A DNA stretch of 11,447 nucleotides from Omnitrophica WOR_2 bacterium RIFCSPLOWO2_01_FULL_41_12 (GTDB lineage Bacteria; Omnitrophota; Gorgyraeia; Gygaellales; Profunditerraquicolaceae), in NCBI GenBank assembly GCA_001805765.1, contig MHGW01000025.1, forward strand, positions 1,375-12,821, read 5' to 3'. Shown here piece after piece: positions 1-7,365 of the stretch. The translations under genes and the position numbers were made by a program. The notes beneath the pieces were generated by a model. That model did no database searches. It was not told the origin of the DNA and worked only from the letters and a program-made list of their open reading frames with translations. Position 1 is the first letter of the stretch. The number at the start of each line of letters is the position of its first letter.

Positions 1-496
1 GTTTATACCCGGAAGATTTCCGATATTCCTTATATATTAAATAGCAAGCATATATAACACATGCAGAAAAGAAAAAGGTGAAGAAAACAAAAAGAATACC
101 CGCATCTGGCCAAAATCTAAAGGCCATTTTTGGTTCTAAATCTTTTATATATAAATTAGTAAAAACAAAAGGTGTAAGTAGAAAACTAACTATATAACAA
201 AAGATTAACAACTTTCTTCTTTCTTTTTGTTTTCCTAATAAACATAAAGCAAAGTACAAATAGCAACTTGGTATAAAACTGCTTCCAACAGAGAGAAGCC
301 TGACTCCCAAAAAAGCAGTTTTATAATCTTTTGCAATCTGCCACAGGAAATAACTATAACTCCATATAGCTAGACTAGCACTTAGTAAGATATAACTTTT
401 ATTTATTGAATTTTTTTTATTTTTTAAAAAAACGAAAATTCCCAGTAAAGTAGTAGTTATACCATTTAATAAAGCGCTTAAAGCATAAAAATTCAT
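1..496 (-). CDS. Partial sensor histidine kinase, N-terminal 7TM region only (runs off left edge)
   Basis: An open frame starts at the ATG at 496-494, 3 nt after the stop of the LuxD-methyltransferase gene, and stays open for 165 codons to the window edge. The product starts MNFYALSALLNGITTTLLG and is strongly hydrophobic, with about five predicted membrane helices separated by short basic loops (KNKKNSINK, GKQKERRK, KEYRKSSGYK). The pattern matches the N-terminal 7TM sensor region of HisKA_7TM-type kinases. It resembles the kinase at 3814-5424, for example in the aromatic helix followed by a Lys-rich loop where the other has KGLKSSNSPAKQNQ. A GGGG tract lies 15 nt upstream, so initiation probably depends on coupling to the preceding gene. 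The kinase domain is inferred from family architecture and is not in the window; a sensor-only protein is possible. Confidence 0.75.
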   Translation of the reverse strand, partial: MNFYALSALLNGITTTLLGIFVFLKNKKNSINKSYILLSASLAIWSYSYFLWQIAKDYKTAFLGVRLLSVGSSFIPSCYLYFALCLLGKQKERRKLLIFCYIVSFLLTPFVFTNLYIKDLEPKMAFRFWPDAGILFVFFTFFFSACVIYACYLIYKEYRKSSGYK

Positions 497-499
497 TTG

Positions 500-2194
500 T
501 TATTTTTCCCCAATTGTTATATTTGCTTGATTAGAAAAAGTACGTAAGCTTCTAATATTCTTTGCACCAGTAATTCTAAGAAATTCTTCTAATTCTTTCT
601 CAGAGAAAAAATTATAAAATCCAGCACTTTCTTTTTGTTTTGCTTTTCCAGCAGCGCTTAAAAGCTTTCTTGCCTCTTCTAATTCTTCATCATTTTCAGT
701 TTGAACGACAAAATTTCTGTATATCTGAGACAAATCCACAAATGGCTTTAAAGAACTGAACAAGATTTTCCCACCAGGTTTTAATGTTCTGAATAATTCA
801 CTGACAGTAAACTGAGCATCCTTAACATAAGATATTACCAAATTACAACATATCTTATCAAAACAATTATCTATTAATGGTAACTGATAATCTAAATCTA
901 CTAAGATATATTTATAGCTTATTATTTTATACTTTTCTCTAATATACAATTCTTTATAGATTCTTCTTAACATATTAAAATGTTTTAAAATTCCTTCTTT
1001 AATACTTTTTTCCACAAAATCTATTCCAAAATAATTTATAGATGAAAATTTTTCAAATTCTATTTTTTCTTTATATATTTTCTCTATAAACGATTCTAAC
1101 AGCCAAGCTCCAAAATGACCATTACCACATCCTGCATCTAAGATATTCTCTCCTTGTCTAATATCTAATAAATCAATAATTTGTTTTAAAAAAGATCGAT
1201 AATCTTTAGATTTGTTTATAAGTACAAATTTACTTAAATATTTTCCCCAAAATTCCTTTTCTGTTTCCAAACTCTTCTTAAGTAAATTCTTAAGTCTTTC
1301 TTCTTCAATTTTCCATTGATAAGTTAATTCTTCCTGTGTTGGTTCAATTACATCTTCTAAACCCATGTTATCAACATTGAGATTCTTCCTGCAATTTATT
1401 ACTATCTTCCTCAATGCTAGATTAGCCGCATCTGGATTTTCGTTTATTTGATGCATAGCATTAGGTATAATAATAAATTCTGTATTATTATTTAGACAAC
1501 AATCCAAAGCATTTTTTGTATCATTTATATTGACCCAAGGGTCGTTCTCAGCAACAATAAATGTTATAGGAATATTAATTTTCTTCATATCTGCTTTGGT
1601 AGATTCTAAATCATGATATTTTTCACTTATAGCCGAAATTGCAAAATCTATACTAACTTCAAAACCCATAATATCATCGATTATCTCCCCCTGATAATTA
1701 CCTTCTAATATCTCTCCAATAATATCTTGATAGTAAATTGACTTTAACGTAGATCTAATATCTATAATTCCTACTAAACCTAACAAAAATTTTATTCTTT
1801 TATCTTCACTACATGCCTTCACTGCAATTCTTACTGCGAGACTCGTACTAACCACTCCAATATTATCTACATTAAATTTTTTTTCAACAAAATCTAAAGT
1901 TGAAATTAAATCATTTTTCATTCTTCCAAAAGTAGCGTCGATTATCTCACCCTCGCTTTCTCCGGCATGACAAGTGGTGTCATATCTTAAAACATTAAAT
2001 CCATTTTTGACTAAAAAATATGAAATCTTTAAGGAATCCCTTTTTGTTTCACCGAAAGCAGGAGGAATAATAATGAGTGAATTTTTAGTATCGCGATCAA
2101 TATAGTCATAAAAACCGATTATAGTTTTATTTTCGAAATTATTATAAGATACAATTTCACTTTGAATCATTTGATTATGAATAGTTTTTGTCAT
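500..2194 (-). CDS. LuxD-like acyl transferase/thioesterase fused to a SAM-dependent methyltransferase
   Basis: This is a two-domain protein of 564 aa. Residues 1 to about 310 are an alpha/beta hydrolase of the LuxD type (acyl-ACP thioesterase/acyltransferase of bacterial luciferase operons). There is no GxSxG; the nucleophile region is VSTSLAVRIA, like ASLSARVA of LuxD, giving Ser116, with Asp218 (ENDPWVN) and His248 (NAMHQINEN) completing the triad at LuxD-like spacing. The LuxD C-terminal signature is also present (DVIEPTQEELTYQ, then EEERLK). Residues from about 340 to 564 are a class I methyltransferase: motif I LDAGCGNG at 352-359, acidic IDFVEKS near 391, and a LKPGGKILFS strand near 471. 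The gene overlaps the radical SAM gene by 20 nt and has AGGA 8 nt before the ATG. I infer that it releases or transfers an acyl group and methylates a related substrate; that substrate is unknown. The fusion is unusual. Confidence 0.85.
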   Translation of the reverse strand: MTKTIHNQMIQSEIVSYNNFENKTIIGFYDYIDRDTKNSLIIIPPAFGETKRDSLKISYFLVKNGFNVLRYDTTCHAGESEGEIIDATFGRMKNDLISTLDFVEKKFNVDNIGVVSTSLAVRIAVKACSEDKRIKFLLGLVGIIDIRSTLKSIYYQDIIGEILEGNYQGEIIDDIMGFEVSIDFAISAISEKYHDLESTKADMKKINIPITFIVAENDPWVNINDTKNALDCCLNNNTEFIIIPNAMHQINENPDAANLALRKIVINCRKNLNVDNMGLEDVIEPTQEELTYQWKIEEERLKNLLKKSLETEKEFWGKYLSKFVLINKSKDYRSFLKQIIDLLDIRQGENILDAGCGNGHFGAWLLESFIEKIYKEKIEFEKFSSINYFGIDFVEKSIKEGILKHFNMLRRIYKELYIREKYKIISYKYILVDLDYQLPLIDNCFDKICCNLVISYVKDAQFTVSELFRTLKPGGKILFSSLKPFVDLSQIYRNFVVQTENDEELEEARKLLSAAGKAKQKESAGFYNFFSEKELEEFLRITGAKNIRSLRTFSNQANITIGEK

Positions 2195-3668
2195 TAAGGT
2201 TTCCTATCGTATTTAAATATTCTAAAACAACGTCGTGAAAATCAATAGCAGAAAGGATAGAAAAAAATCTTGGATTATGCGGATTATAAAGACTCTTTAA
2301 CAAAAAATTAATTCTATTTATATCTCTTATGCTACTAATGGAACCTTTTAGCGCAAAAAAAACTTTTGTTAAGTCTAAATATTTATTAATTATCCCACCC
2401 TGTTTAGTTAATACTCCTTTTTTCCACAGACTATCTAGTCTTTTAGATAAAGCTTCGTAGGAATATAATTTTTCAAGAACCCACCTATGTCCTTCTTGTA
2501 ATGTCTTAGCTGTCATTAGTTTTGGTTTAAAACATACGGTCTCTCCATTATATAGATTCCAATTTTCATGAAGTAACCTATTTTCACTTTTAAATCTTTC
2601 GAATAATCTAGTTCCTGGGAAAGGCACAAGAATTCCAATCAATGCAAAAGCAATATTCGCTTCAGTAATAAATTCAACTGTTTTTTTAAAAATATCTTCA
2701 GAATCTCCATCGCCACCTAAAATAAAAGAACCAAATACAGAAATTCCATAAGAGTGTATTTTGTTTATAGCAGAAAGATAGTCGCTGGCTTTATTAGTTC
2801 TTCCTTTATTCATAGAGTTTAGGCTTTCTTGTGAAACCGACTCAAGCCCAATAAATATCTGTGTACAGCCACTTTCTGACATTAGTTGTAAAATATCATC
2901 GTGATTAGCTATATCTATCGAAGATTGACACCACCAATGTTTTACACCTAGATGAATAAGTGCTTTTATAAGTTCTTTTGTATATTGTTTACTAATTAAA
3001 ATATTATCATCTGCTAAAACAATTCCAGTTTTTTTATTTAAATTCTGTAAATACCTAACTTCATTAATGACATTATCTATTGGCTTAAATCTAAAATTTT
3101 TACCAAAAAAACTTTTTACTGAACAAAATTCGCAATCAAATGGACAGCCACGGGTAGCTTGAATACTAAAGAAATTATAATAATCTAAATTTACTAAATC
3201 CCACCTTGGTATCGGAGAAGTCGCAATATCAATCTCATCTTTTTTATAGTAAATTGACTTTAAATTTTTATTTCTAAAATCTTCTAATAAGATATTCCAA
3301 CTCCCTTCCGCTTCACCTATAATTACACTATCAGCATGCTTAAGAGCTTCTCCATGTAAAGCTGAAGCGTGAATTCCACCCAAAACTACCTTAATCCCCC
3401 TATTCTTAAATTCATCAGCAATCTCATAAGCACGATTAGAAAAAGCAGTAAAATAACTTATTCCAACTAAATCGACTTTATCATTGAAATCAATCGGTTC
3501 TATATTTTCATCTATTATTTCCACATCTATATCTCTTGGGGTTAATCCTGCCAAGGTAGGAAGTGATAATGGTATACCTGAGTATTTCTTTCCTGAAAGC
3601 TTAGCCGAAAATTTTAAGTCCCAAAAATTATGCGACTGTCCTTTAGGAAAAATAAATTTTATTTTCAT
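2175..3668 (-). CDS. B12-binding-domain radical SAM protein
   Basis: This 497-aa protein has an N-terminal cobalamin-binding-like Rossmann domain (about 35-140; LVGISYFTAFS, VVLGGIHASALHGEAL, SVIIGEAEG) and a radical SAM core. The cluster motif is CxxxCxxC in TRGCPFDCEFC, giving Cys175, Cys179 and Cys182. The usual DxHxxG of B12 domains is not visible, as in many members of this class. LADDNIL, FIGLESVSQESL and GSFILGGDGDS are typical later strands. The C-terminal stretch WNLYNGETVCFKPKLM followed by LQEGHRW is common in this group, whose known members methylate or rearrange lipids and other unactivated carbons. The substrate here is unknown. No Shine-Dalgarno precedes the ATG. Instead the stop of a truncated relative (3665-3807) overlaps it as ATGA. 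The start MKIKFIFPKGQ is the AT-rich counterpart of the MKLKLIAP peptide encoded by the repeats nearby. Confidence 0.9.
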   Translation of the reverse strand: MKIKFIFPKGQSHNFWDLKFSAKLSGKKYSGIPLSLPTLAGLTPRDIDVEIIDENIEPIDFNDKVDLVGISYFTAFSNRAYEIADEFKNRGIKVVLGGIHASALHGEALKHADSVIIGEAEGSWNILLEDFRNKNLKSIYYKKDEIDIATSPIPRWDLVNLDYYNFFSIQATRGCPFDCEFCSVKSFFGKNFRFKPIDNVINEVRYLQNLNKKTGIVLADDNILISKQYTKELIKALIHLGVKHWWCQSSIDIANHDDILQLMSESGCTQIFIGLESVSQESLNSMNKGRTNKASDYLSAINKIHSYGISVFGSFILGGDGDSEDIFKKTVEFITEANIAFALIGILVPFPGTRLFERFKSENRLLHENWNLYNGETVCFKPKLMTAKTLQEGHRWVLEKLYSYEALSKRLDSLWKKGVLTKQGGIINKYLDLTKVFFALKGSISSIRDINRINFLLKSLYNPHNPRFFSILSAIDFHDVVLEYLNTIGNLNDKNYS

Positions 3669-3807
3669 TTATTTAGTAGTAAATTAGGTAGAGCCAGAGG
3701 CGCACCACCTGCCTTACGACCAGTTAATTTACAGAGAGTCTTTAAATCCCAAAAACTCTCTCTCTCCATTCCATCTTTCTTGCGGGTTGGATGAGTTTGA
3801 GTTTCAT
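3665..3807 (-). pseudogene. Frameshifted N-terminal relic of a B12-binding radical SAM gene (repeat copy A)
   Basis: The frame from the ATG at 3807 reads MKLKLIQPARKMEWRE and then hits a stop at 3742-3744. In a second frame the sequence continues as SFWDLKTLCKLTGRK and AGGAPLALPNLLLNK before a TGA at 3665-3667. This matches the start of the intact downstream paralogue (NFWDLKFSAKLSGKK, then SGIPLSLPTLA). Removing one 2-nt unit from the GA tract at 3756-3766 restores one frame of about 46 codons. The relic stops where the family continues into the cobalamin domain, so it is truncated as well as frameshifted. Its first 21 nt (3790-3810) are shared with the repeats at 5468, 7003 and 7717. Its final stop overlaps the next ATG as ATGA. 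Homology is judged by reading, not by a database search. Confidence 0.8.
3733..3761. repeat. Inverted repeat inside the radical SAM relic
   Basis: Seven-base arms AGAGAGT (3733-3739) and ACTCTCT (3755-3761) pair perfectly, with a further TTT/AAA pairing inside after one mismatch. On the minus strand it lies downstream of the kinase gene, but no T-tract follows it, so it is not a convincing intrinsic terminator. Part of the right arm is the GA tract that causes the frameshift. Confidence 0.4.
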
Positions 3808-3810
3808 TTT
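3790..3810 (-). repeat. Interspersed repeat copy A (21-nt core)
   Basis: Minus-strand core is AAA then ATGAAACTCAAACTCATC, identical to copies B, C and E over 21 nt. The next bases diverge from the other copies (CAACCC in place of GCACCG), then GCAAGAAAG resumes similarity to copy C (GCAAGGAAA). The kinase stop codon (3814-3816) is 6 nt before the ATG of this copy. Copy A is the one whose downstream sequence is recognisably a radical SAM gene, so it best shows where the repeat came from. Confidence 0.85.
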
Positions 3811-3813
3811 TAT

Positions 3814-5424
3814 TTAAAAATTACTAACATATAGATTTATCTTCGTCTTTGTCCCTACCCCAACCTTACTCTCCACAGTAATTCTTCCATTGTGTTTCTT
3901 GATTATTTCATAAGTAATAGATAGGCCTAAACCAGTGCCTTTGTCTTTGGTAGAATAAAAGGGGTCAAAGATATGTGGGAGTTCTTTTTCTGCTACACCG
4001 TATCCAGTATCAGAGATTATCACTTCTACTGCCTGATTTCTGTCTGTTTTTGAAGTCTTAACCGTAAGTTCTCCACCTTCAGGCATAGCCTCTATAGCAT
4101 TAAGCAGGAGATTCAAAAAGGCCTGCTTAAGCTGGTTGGGGTCGACCTGTATAGTTGATATATCAGAATATCTTTTATTGAGTTTGATGTTATGTTTGAT
4201 GATATCGTTACTGAGTAAAGAGATGGTATCATCCAGGAGGTTATTGATATTAATTTTTTCAAGTTTTAAGGGAGCGGGCTTAGCAAAATCCAATAGCTGA
4301 TGCACTATCCTATTAATCTTATCTACTTCTCCTCCTACAATCCTTTCAAACTTAGTGATAAACGCAGGGTCATCCTTCTTTTCTGTTAGGTGCTCTGTAA
4401 AGGTTTTGATGGCAGTGAGGGGATTCTTTATCTCATGGGCCATACCTGCGGCTAAGGTAGCCACTGCCTTCAGGCGCTCTGAGCGCATCAGTTCATCTTG
4501 CATCAGTTCCTTTTCCTTGGCTAGAGAATCCAGGGTGCCTTTGAAGAAGAGTTTGTCTACGAAGGTTTGGATGTAGTTTTTAAGGGGAATAAAGAATATA
4601 GCTATGGTAAATGCTGCCAAGATAGTAGCAACAACTGAAGTATAACCAATAAATTGATGAAATAGTCTTTCAATTAAAATAACAAAAATAAGATAAATAG
4701 CAGTAAGTAGAGTAGCGAGAGTAGAATAAATGATACCCTTTTTAATGACAACATTGATATCCATAAGTTTATGTTTAAGAATAGCATAAGCAACTAAAAG
4801 TGTATAAATAAATATAAAATTTACAGGCCAAGGCTTAAAATCTATACCATAACCACCTAAAAATACTGTAGAACCACAAATATATCCTGCGATAGTGCCA
4901 AATATTACATATTTTAATTGATTTTGTTTTGCTGGACTATTGCTGCTTTTTAGTCCTTTTATAAGTATATACTGTGAATAAATGACATAGAAGAAAAACA
5001 TAACCGTAAAAAAAATATAAATTGGTCCAGGGCTGGCTAAATAATTGAAACCGGCTATCGGTCGCACAAAAGGAATAAAATAGCGAGTAAAGCCAGCTAT
5101 TAGAATGAAGACAGCAGAAAAATAGCCTAAGATAAGTAACTTATTCTTATTAATTTCTCTATTTGTAAATGCCAGTGAAAAGTGTGTAAAAAATACTGGT
5201 ATAAATGCTGCAGAAATATTAGCTAATCTCCCGCACAACAAACCAGTATGATAATTTTCAGTAAAACTGCAAATTCTTATAAAAAAAGCCCAAAGCGACA
5301 CGAATATGCTACTAAGAAACCACATTTTATTGACGGTTGATTTTCTGTTTTTAGAATATATGTAGGCACCTAACAGAAATGCAGAAATGCTAGTAATTAG
5401 GAAAGAAATCTTATATATATTCAT
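3814..5424 (-). CDS. Membrane sensor histidine kinase (7TM N-terminus, HisKA and HATPase_c)
   Basis: This 536-aa protein has about eight hydrophobic segments in residues 1-280, matching the 7TM N-terminal region of HisKA_7TM kinases. Residues 295-330 form a charged linker leading to the H box GMAHEIKNPL with phospho-acceptor His330. The ATPase domain has the N box (NLLLNAIEAMPEGG, about 438-451), G1 (SDTGYG, 471-476), F box (DPFYSTKDKG) and G2 (GTGLGLS, 496-502). No receiver or PAS domain is visible and no response regulator lies next to it here. It should autophosphorylate at the membrane in response to an unknown, possibly lipophilic, ligand. The ATG at 5424 has at best a weak GGA 11 nt upstream, and the mini-ORF at 5411-5491 overlaps it by 14 nt. 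Context places it upstream of the radical SAM and LuxD-methyltransferase genes. Confidence 0.93.
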   Translation of the reverse strand: MNIYKISFLITSISAFLLGAYIYSKNRKSTVNKMWFLSSIFVSLWAFFIRICSFTENYHTGLLCGRLANISAAFIPVFFTHFSLAFTNREINKNKLLILGYFSAVFILIAGFTRYFIPFVRPIAGFNYLASPGPIYIFFTVMFFFYVIYSQYILIKGLKSSNSPAKQNQLKYVIFGTIAGYICGSTVFLGGYGIDFKPWPVNFIFIYTLLVAYAILKHKLMDINVVIKKGIIYSTLATLLTAIYLIFVILIERLFHQFIGYTSVVATILAAFTIAIFFIPLKNYIQTFVDKLFFKGTLDSLAKEKELMQDELMRSERLKAVATLAAGMAHEIKNPLTAIKTFTEHLTEKKDDPAFITKFERIVGGEVDKINRIVHQLLDFAKPAPLKLEKININNLLDDTISLLSNDIIKHNIKLNKRYSDISTIQVDPNQLKQAFLNLLLNAIEAMPEGGELTVKTSKTDRNQAVEVIISDTGYGVAEKELPHIFDPFYSTKDKGTGLGLSITYEIIKKHNGRITVESKVGVGTKTKINLYVSNF

Positions 5425-5467
5425 ATAAAGAAAATTCCGAAAATGTGCTGGAAAGTGTTTTAAGACA

Positions 5468-5494
5468 CGGTGCGATGAGTTTGAGTTTCATTTT
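5468..5494 (-). repeat. Interspersed repeat copy B with mini-ORF 5411-5491
   Basis: The 27 nt are identical to copies C and E. On the minus strand they contain an ATG (5491-5489) followed by codons for MKLKLIAP, then unrelated CLKTLSSTFSEF and a TAA at 5411-5413. The AbiEii stop is 1 nt before the ATG. The 26-codon mini-ORF ends inside the kinase gene, overlapping its start by 14 nt, so it bridges the two genes without a gap. Only the first eight codons resemble the radical SAM start. The conservation is at the DNA level, including synonymous positions, so it reflects recent common origin or DNA recognition more than peptide function. Confidence 0.85.
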
Positions 5495-6305
5495 AGCGAA
5501 TTGGTTTTATCAAGCTAAGCACATTCTTTTTTGTAAAAATATCCATATCCGAAGGATTTTCCAAAAAGTTTTTCACATCCCTGATTACTTTTTCCCATTC
5601 CGCAGCCTCAACTGCCTTATAAAGCAAATTTCTCCAGTTGTCTTGGGAAGGCATAACCTTACTAAAACCCGTCTGTTTAAACGCATTTTGCAGAAAGGTT
5701 ATATTTGGCGATAGATCCTTCCATTTAGAAAGATACCATCCTAAATCAAAAAAATCCCTGCCCTTAGTATATTCCCTGTTTAATAAAGCATGCAATTTAC
5801 CCGCAAAAAGAGAGGCGATATCGTAAGACAGGAAAGAAAGCGGAAAATACTTATTGACAATGGCCGTAGTTAAACCGGCCCCCTGAGGCGGGCTTGTATC
5901 GCATTCAATCTTGATGGAAAAGTTCTGCTCCTTAAGAGGAGAAATCCCGGCTTCATACATTAAGCTCTTAAACTTTATGAAGGCATACTGAACATTTTTT
6001 TTGTCATTATATGACACAGAGATATCATAGCCCGCTAAAATAAATTCTTCTTTTACCTTTTTTATAATCTCAACAAACGGCAGGCATTCTTTCTCTTTGA
6101 CAACGGAAAAATCCAAATCTTCGGAAAAACGGGGAAGATTATATAAAAACCTTAACGCCGTGCCCCCTAAAAATGCGGTTGAGCGGAATACCCCTTTATC
6201 ATGTATAATTCTTAAGGTATATGCCTGTAGATACTCGCGCATAATATTCAATTTTGCATTAAAGGTCGTTTGCCTGGAAGATAATTCTAAGCAATAATCC
6301 TTCAT
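5493..6305 (-). CDS. abiEii: AbiEii-type nucleotidyltransferase toxin
   Basis: This 270-aa protein belongs to the AbiEii/DUF1814 nucleotidyltransferase family, toxins of type IV toxin-antitoxin and abortive-infection systems. It has the catalytic GGTALR (47-52) and the metal-binding SEDLDFSV (Asp63, Asp65). The later family motif FAGKLHALLNREYTKGRDFFD contributes Lys170 and Asp184. Known members transfer nucleotides, in some cases to tRNA acceptor ends. Length and motif spacing look complete, so it is probably active. The start overlaps the antitoxin gene by 4 nt (ATGA), so it is translationally coupled to abiEi. It ends 1 nt before the ATG carried by repeat copy B. Confidence 0.9.
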   Translation of the reverse strand: MKDYCLELSSRQTTFNAKLNIMREYLQAYTLRIIHDKGVFRSTAFLGGTALRFLYNLPRFSEDLDFSVVKEKECLPFVEIIKKVKEEFILAGYDISVSYNDKKNVQYAFIKFKSLMYEAGISPLKEQNFSIKIECDTSPPQGAGLTTAIVNKYFPLSFLSYDIASLFAGKLHALLNREYTKGRDFFDLGWYLSKWKDLSPNITFLQNAFKQTGFSKVMPSQDNWRNLLYKAVEAAEWEKVIRDVKNFLENPSDMDIFTKKNVLSLIKPIR

Positions 6306-6940
6306 AGTGTCTTTTCTTCGTTTCTATAAGACTTGATGTGTTTATTAATTATTTTAGCGGCATCCATAACGCCGGGTTTTTTGAATTTTTTTGCATATTT
6401 GAATAATTTAGAAAGATTAATTTTTTGCAAGTTCTGTAGCCTTAATTCGTTAAGATATGCTGATGAAATTTTAGTCCCGTTTAGATAAATTAAATCAAGC
6501 AGCGCTTTCTCGGGCGAAGCAATAAAGGCAGTTTGTCTATTTACATTAACTGATTCATATCCCCAGAAAAGTGAAGCCTTCACATGCCTATAATCAAAAA
6601 TCCCGACTTTAGTGGTAAATCTGGTAGGCCTTTTTGTAGTAACTGAGGTATAAACCGATACTCCCTCGGGAATCAGGTTATGGTACTCTAATGCTTTTTC
6701 CAGGCTAATATAGGAAGGCTTTTTTAGAACCGAGGCAATATATAGTTGATACGTTGCGACCTTACGGTAAGCTTCGCCAAGCAGATAAATCCCTCTTTTA
6801 ATCTGGATAAGTTTCCCTGATTTTTGCCAACGGCTAATCTGAACTTTAACCGACGCAGGGTTTTTTAAGCCAGCAGCTAAAATCGCAGTATCAATTACCG
6901 GCAAATTACCCACATACTTAATAAATTCTTCCCATTTCAT
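6302..6940 (-). CDS. abiEi: AbiEi-type antitoxin / transcriptional regulator
   Basis: This 212-aa protein fits the AbiEi antitoxin family. An N-terminal winged-helix region (about 15-55; VKVQISRWQKSGKLIQIKRG then IYLL) is followed by the AbiEi core with PSYISLEKALEYHNLIPEGV (about 94-113) and SPEKALLDLIYL (about 146-157). The family neutralises AbiEii and represses its own operon by binding inverted repeats at the promoter. Palindromes lie in the promoter spacer just upstream, as expected. There is no Shine-Dalgarno and the -10 hexamer ends 6 nt before the ATG, suggesting a leaderless transcript. The ATG also overlaps the TGA of the 29-codon mini-ORF from repeat copy C, so read-through transcripts could deliver ribosomes by coupling. 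Confidence 0.88.
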   Translation of the reverse strand: MKWEEFIKYVGNLPVIDTAILAAGLKNPASVKVQISRWQKSGKLIQIKRGIYLLGEAYRKVATYQLYIASVLKKPSYISLEKALEYHNLIPEGVSVYTSVTTKRPTRFTTKVGIFDYRHVKASLFWGYESVNVNRQTAFIASPEKALLDLIYLNGTKISSAYLNELRLQNLQKINLSKLFKYAKKFKKPGVMDAAKIINKHIKSYRNEEKTL

Positions 6941-6946
6941 AGCAAT

Positions 6947-6975
6947 AATTTAACATATTTGTTAACAAAATGCAA
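6947..6975 (-). promoter_or_regulatory. abiE promoter with overlapping palindromic operators, probably leaderless
   Basis: On the minus strand a -35 TTGCAT (6970-6975) is followed by a 17-nt spacer and TAAATT (6947-6952), and then exactly 6 nt to the ATG. The spacer holds a perfect 12-bp palindrome TTTGTTAACAAA (6958-6969), overlapping a second one, TAACA-N4-TGTTA (6951-6964). Both are placed where AbiEi could block RNA polymerase. The -10 matches consensus at four of six positions. Confidence 0.6.
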
Positions 6976-7002
6976 TAAATTTTGTTTCCTCGTTTTCCTT
7001 GC

Positions 7003-7029
7003 CGGTGCGATGAGTTTGAGTTTCATTTT
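7003..7029 (-). repeat. Interspersed repeat copy C with mini-ORF 6937-7026
   Basis: This 27-nt block is identical to copies B and E. The minus-strand mini-ORF begins MKLKLIAPARK, so eleven codons match the expected radical SAM start, then drifts into TRKQNLLHF and continues for 29 codons. Its TGA (6937-6939) overlaps the abiEi ATG as ATGA. The abiE promoter lies inside it. Sequence similarity to copy E extends past the block (AGGAAACAAA in both), with copy C carrying about 9 extra nt that look like a local duplication of AGGAAA. Confidence 0.85.
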
Positions 7030-7071
7030 TTATAGTTCCAATGTCACAGTGGCATTGAGTTTAAGTTTCAT
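7030..7071 (-). repeat. Degenerate repeat copy D, a 13-codon mini-ORF after relE
   Basis: The first 18 nt (ATGAAACTTAAACTCAAT) match the repeat core at 15 positions. The ATG overlaps the relE stop as ATGA, and the mini-ORF MKLKLNATVTLEL ends with a TAA 3 nt before the ATG of copy C. Two copies thus lie in tandem between relE and abiEi. CAATG/CATTG arms at 7039-7057 could form a small hairpin; no T-tract follows it. Confidence 0.6.
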
Positions 7072-7361
7072 CCCTTAAATCGCCAATTTACTCTAGGAAG
7101 GACTCGAAGATAAACTTCTTTGCGATGCCCTATTTTTAAAATGATTATTTCTTCTCTATCAATTCTATAAATAACACGGTAATCTCCTATGCGCAATTTA
7201 CGATGACCTTTTAGACTTTGGCGTAAAGGCTGGCCGTATAACATTGGATTGGATAATAATCGTTCTTCTATAGCCTTTCTTATAGATTCTCTTATATTTT
7301 TGGGAATTTTAGGCAGGTCGTATTTTAGGATATCTGGATGATATACTAGCTTATATGCCAT
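7068..7361 (-). CDS. relE: RelE/ParE-superfamily toxin
   Basis: This 97-aa protein has the RelE fold signature: an N-terminal YKLVYHPDILKYDL strand and helix, a LKGHRKLRIGDYRVIYRI core (Arg57 and Arg62) and the terminal IGHRKEVY (His79, Arg80, Tyr84). These are the residues RelE-type ribosome-dependent mRNA interferases use. ParE gyrase poisons share the fold but usually lack this C-terminal Arg/Tyr pattern, so RelE is favoured. The gene starts 4 nt after the antitoxin stop. Its own TGA lies inside degenerate repeat copy D. Confidence 0.88.
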   Translation of the reverse strand: MAYKLVYHPDILKYDLPKIPKNIRESIRKAIEERLLSNPMLYGQPLRQSLKGHRKLRIGDYRVIYRIDREEIIILKIGHRKEVYLRVLPRVNWRFKG

Positions 7362-7365
7362 CGTG

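Noticed and set aside
3733..3761. Intrinsic terminator after the kinase gene
   Set aside because: There is a 7-bp stem, but no T-tract follows it on the minus strand, and the sequence is explained as part of the coding relic of a radical SAM gene.
5445..5714. Plus-strand open frame of 89 codons spanning repeat copy B
   Set aside because: It mostly lies antisense to abiEii and its unusual composition comes from the repeat; no ribosome binding site or family pattern is visible.
7039..7057. Terminator hairpin after relE
   Set aside because: The stem is only 5 bp plus a mismatch and is followed by an A-rich rather than T-rich stretch on the transcribed minus strand.
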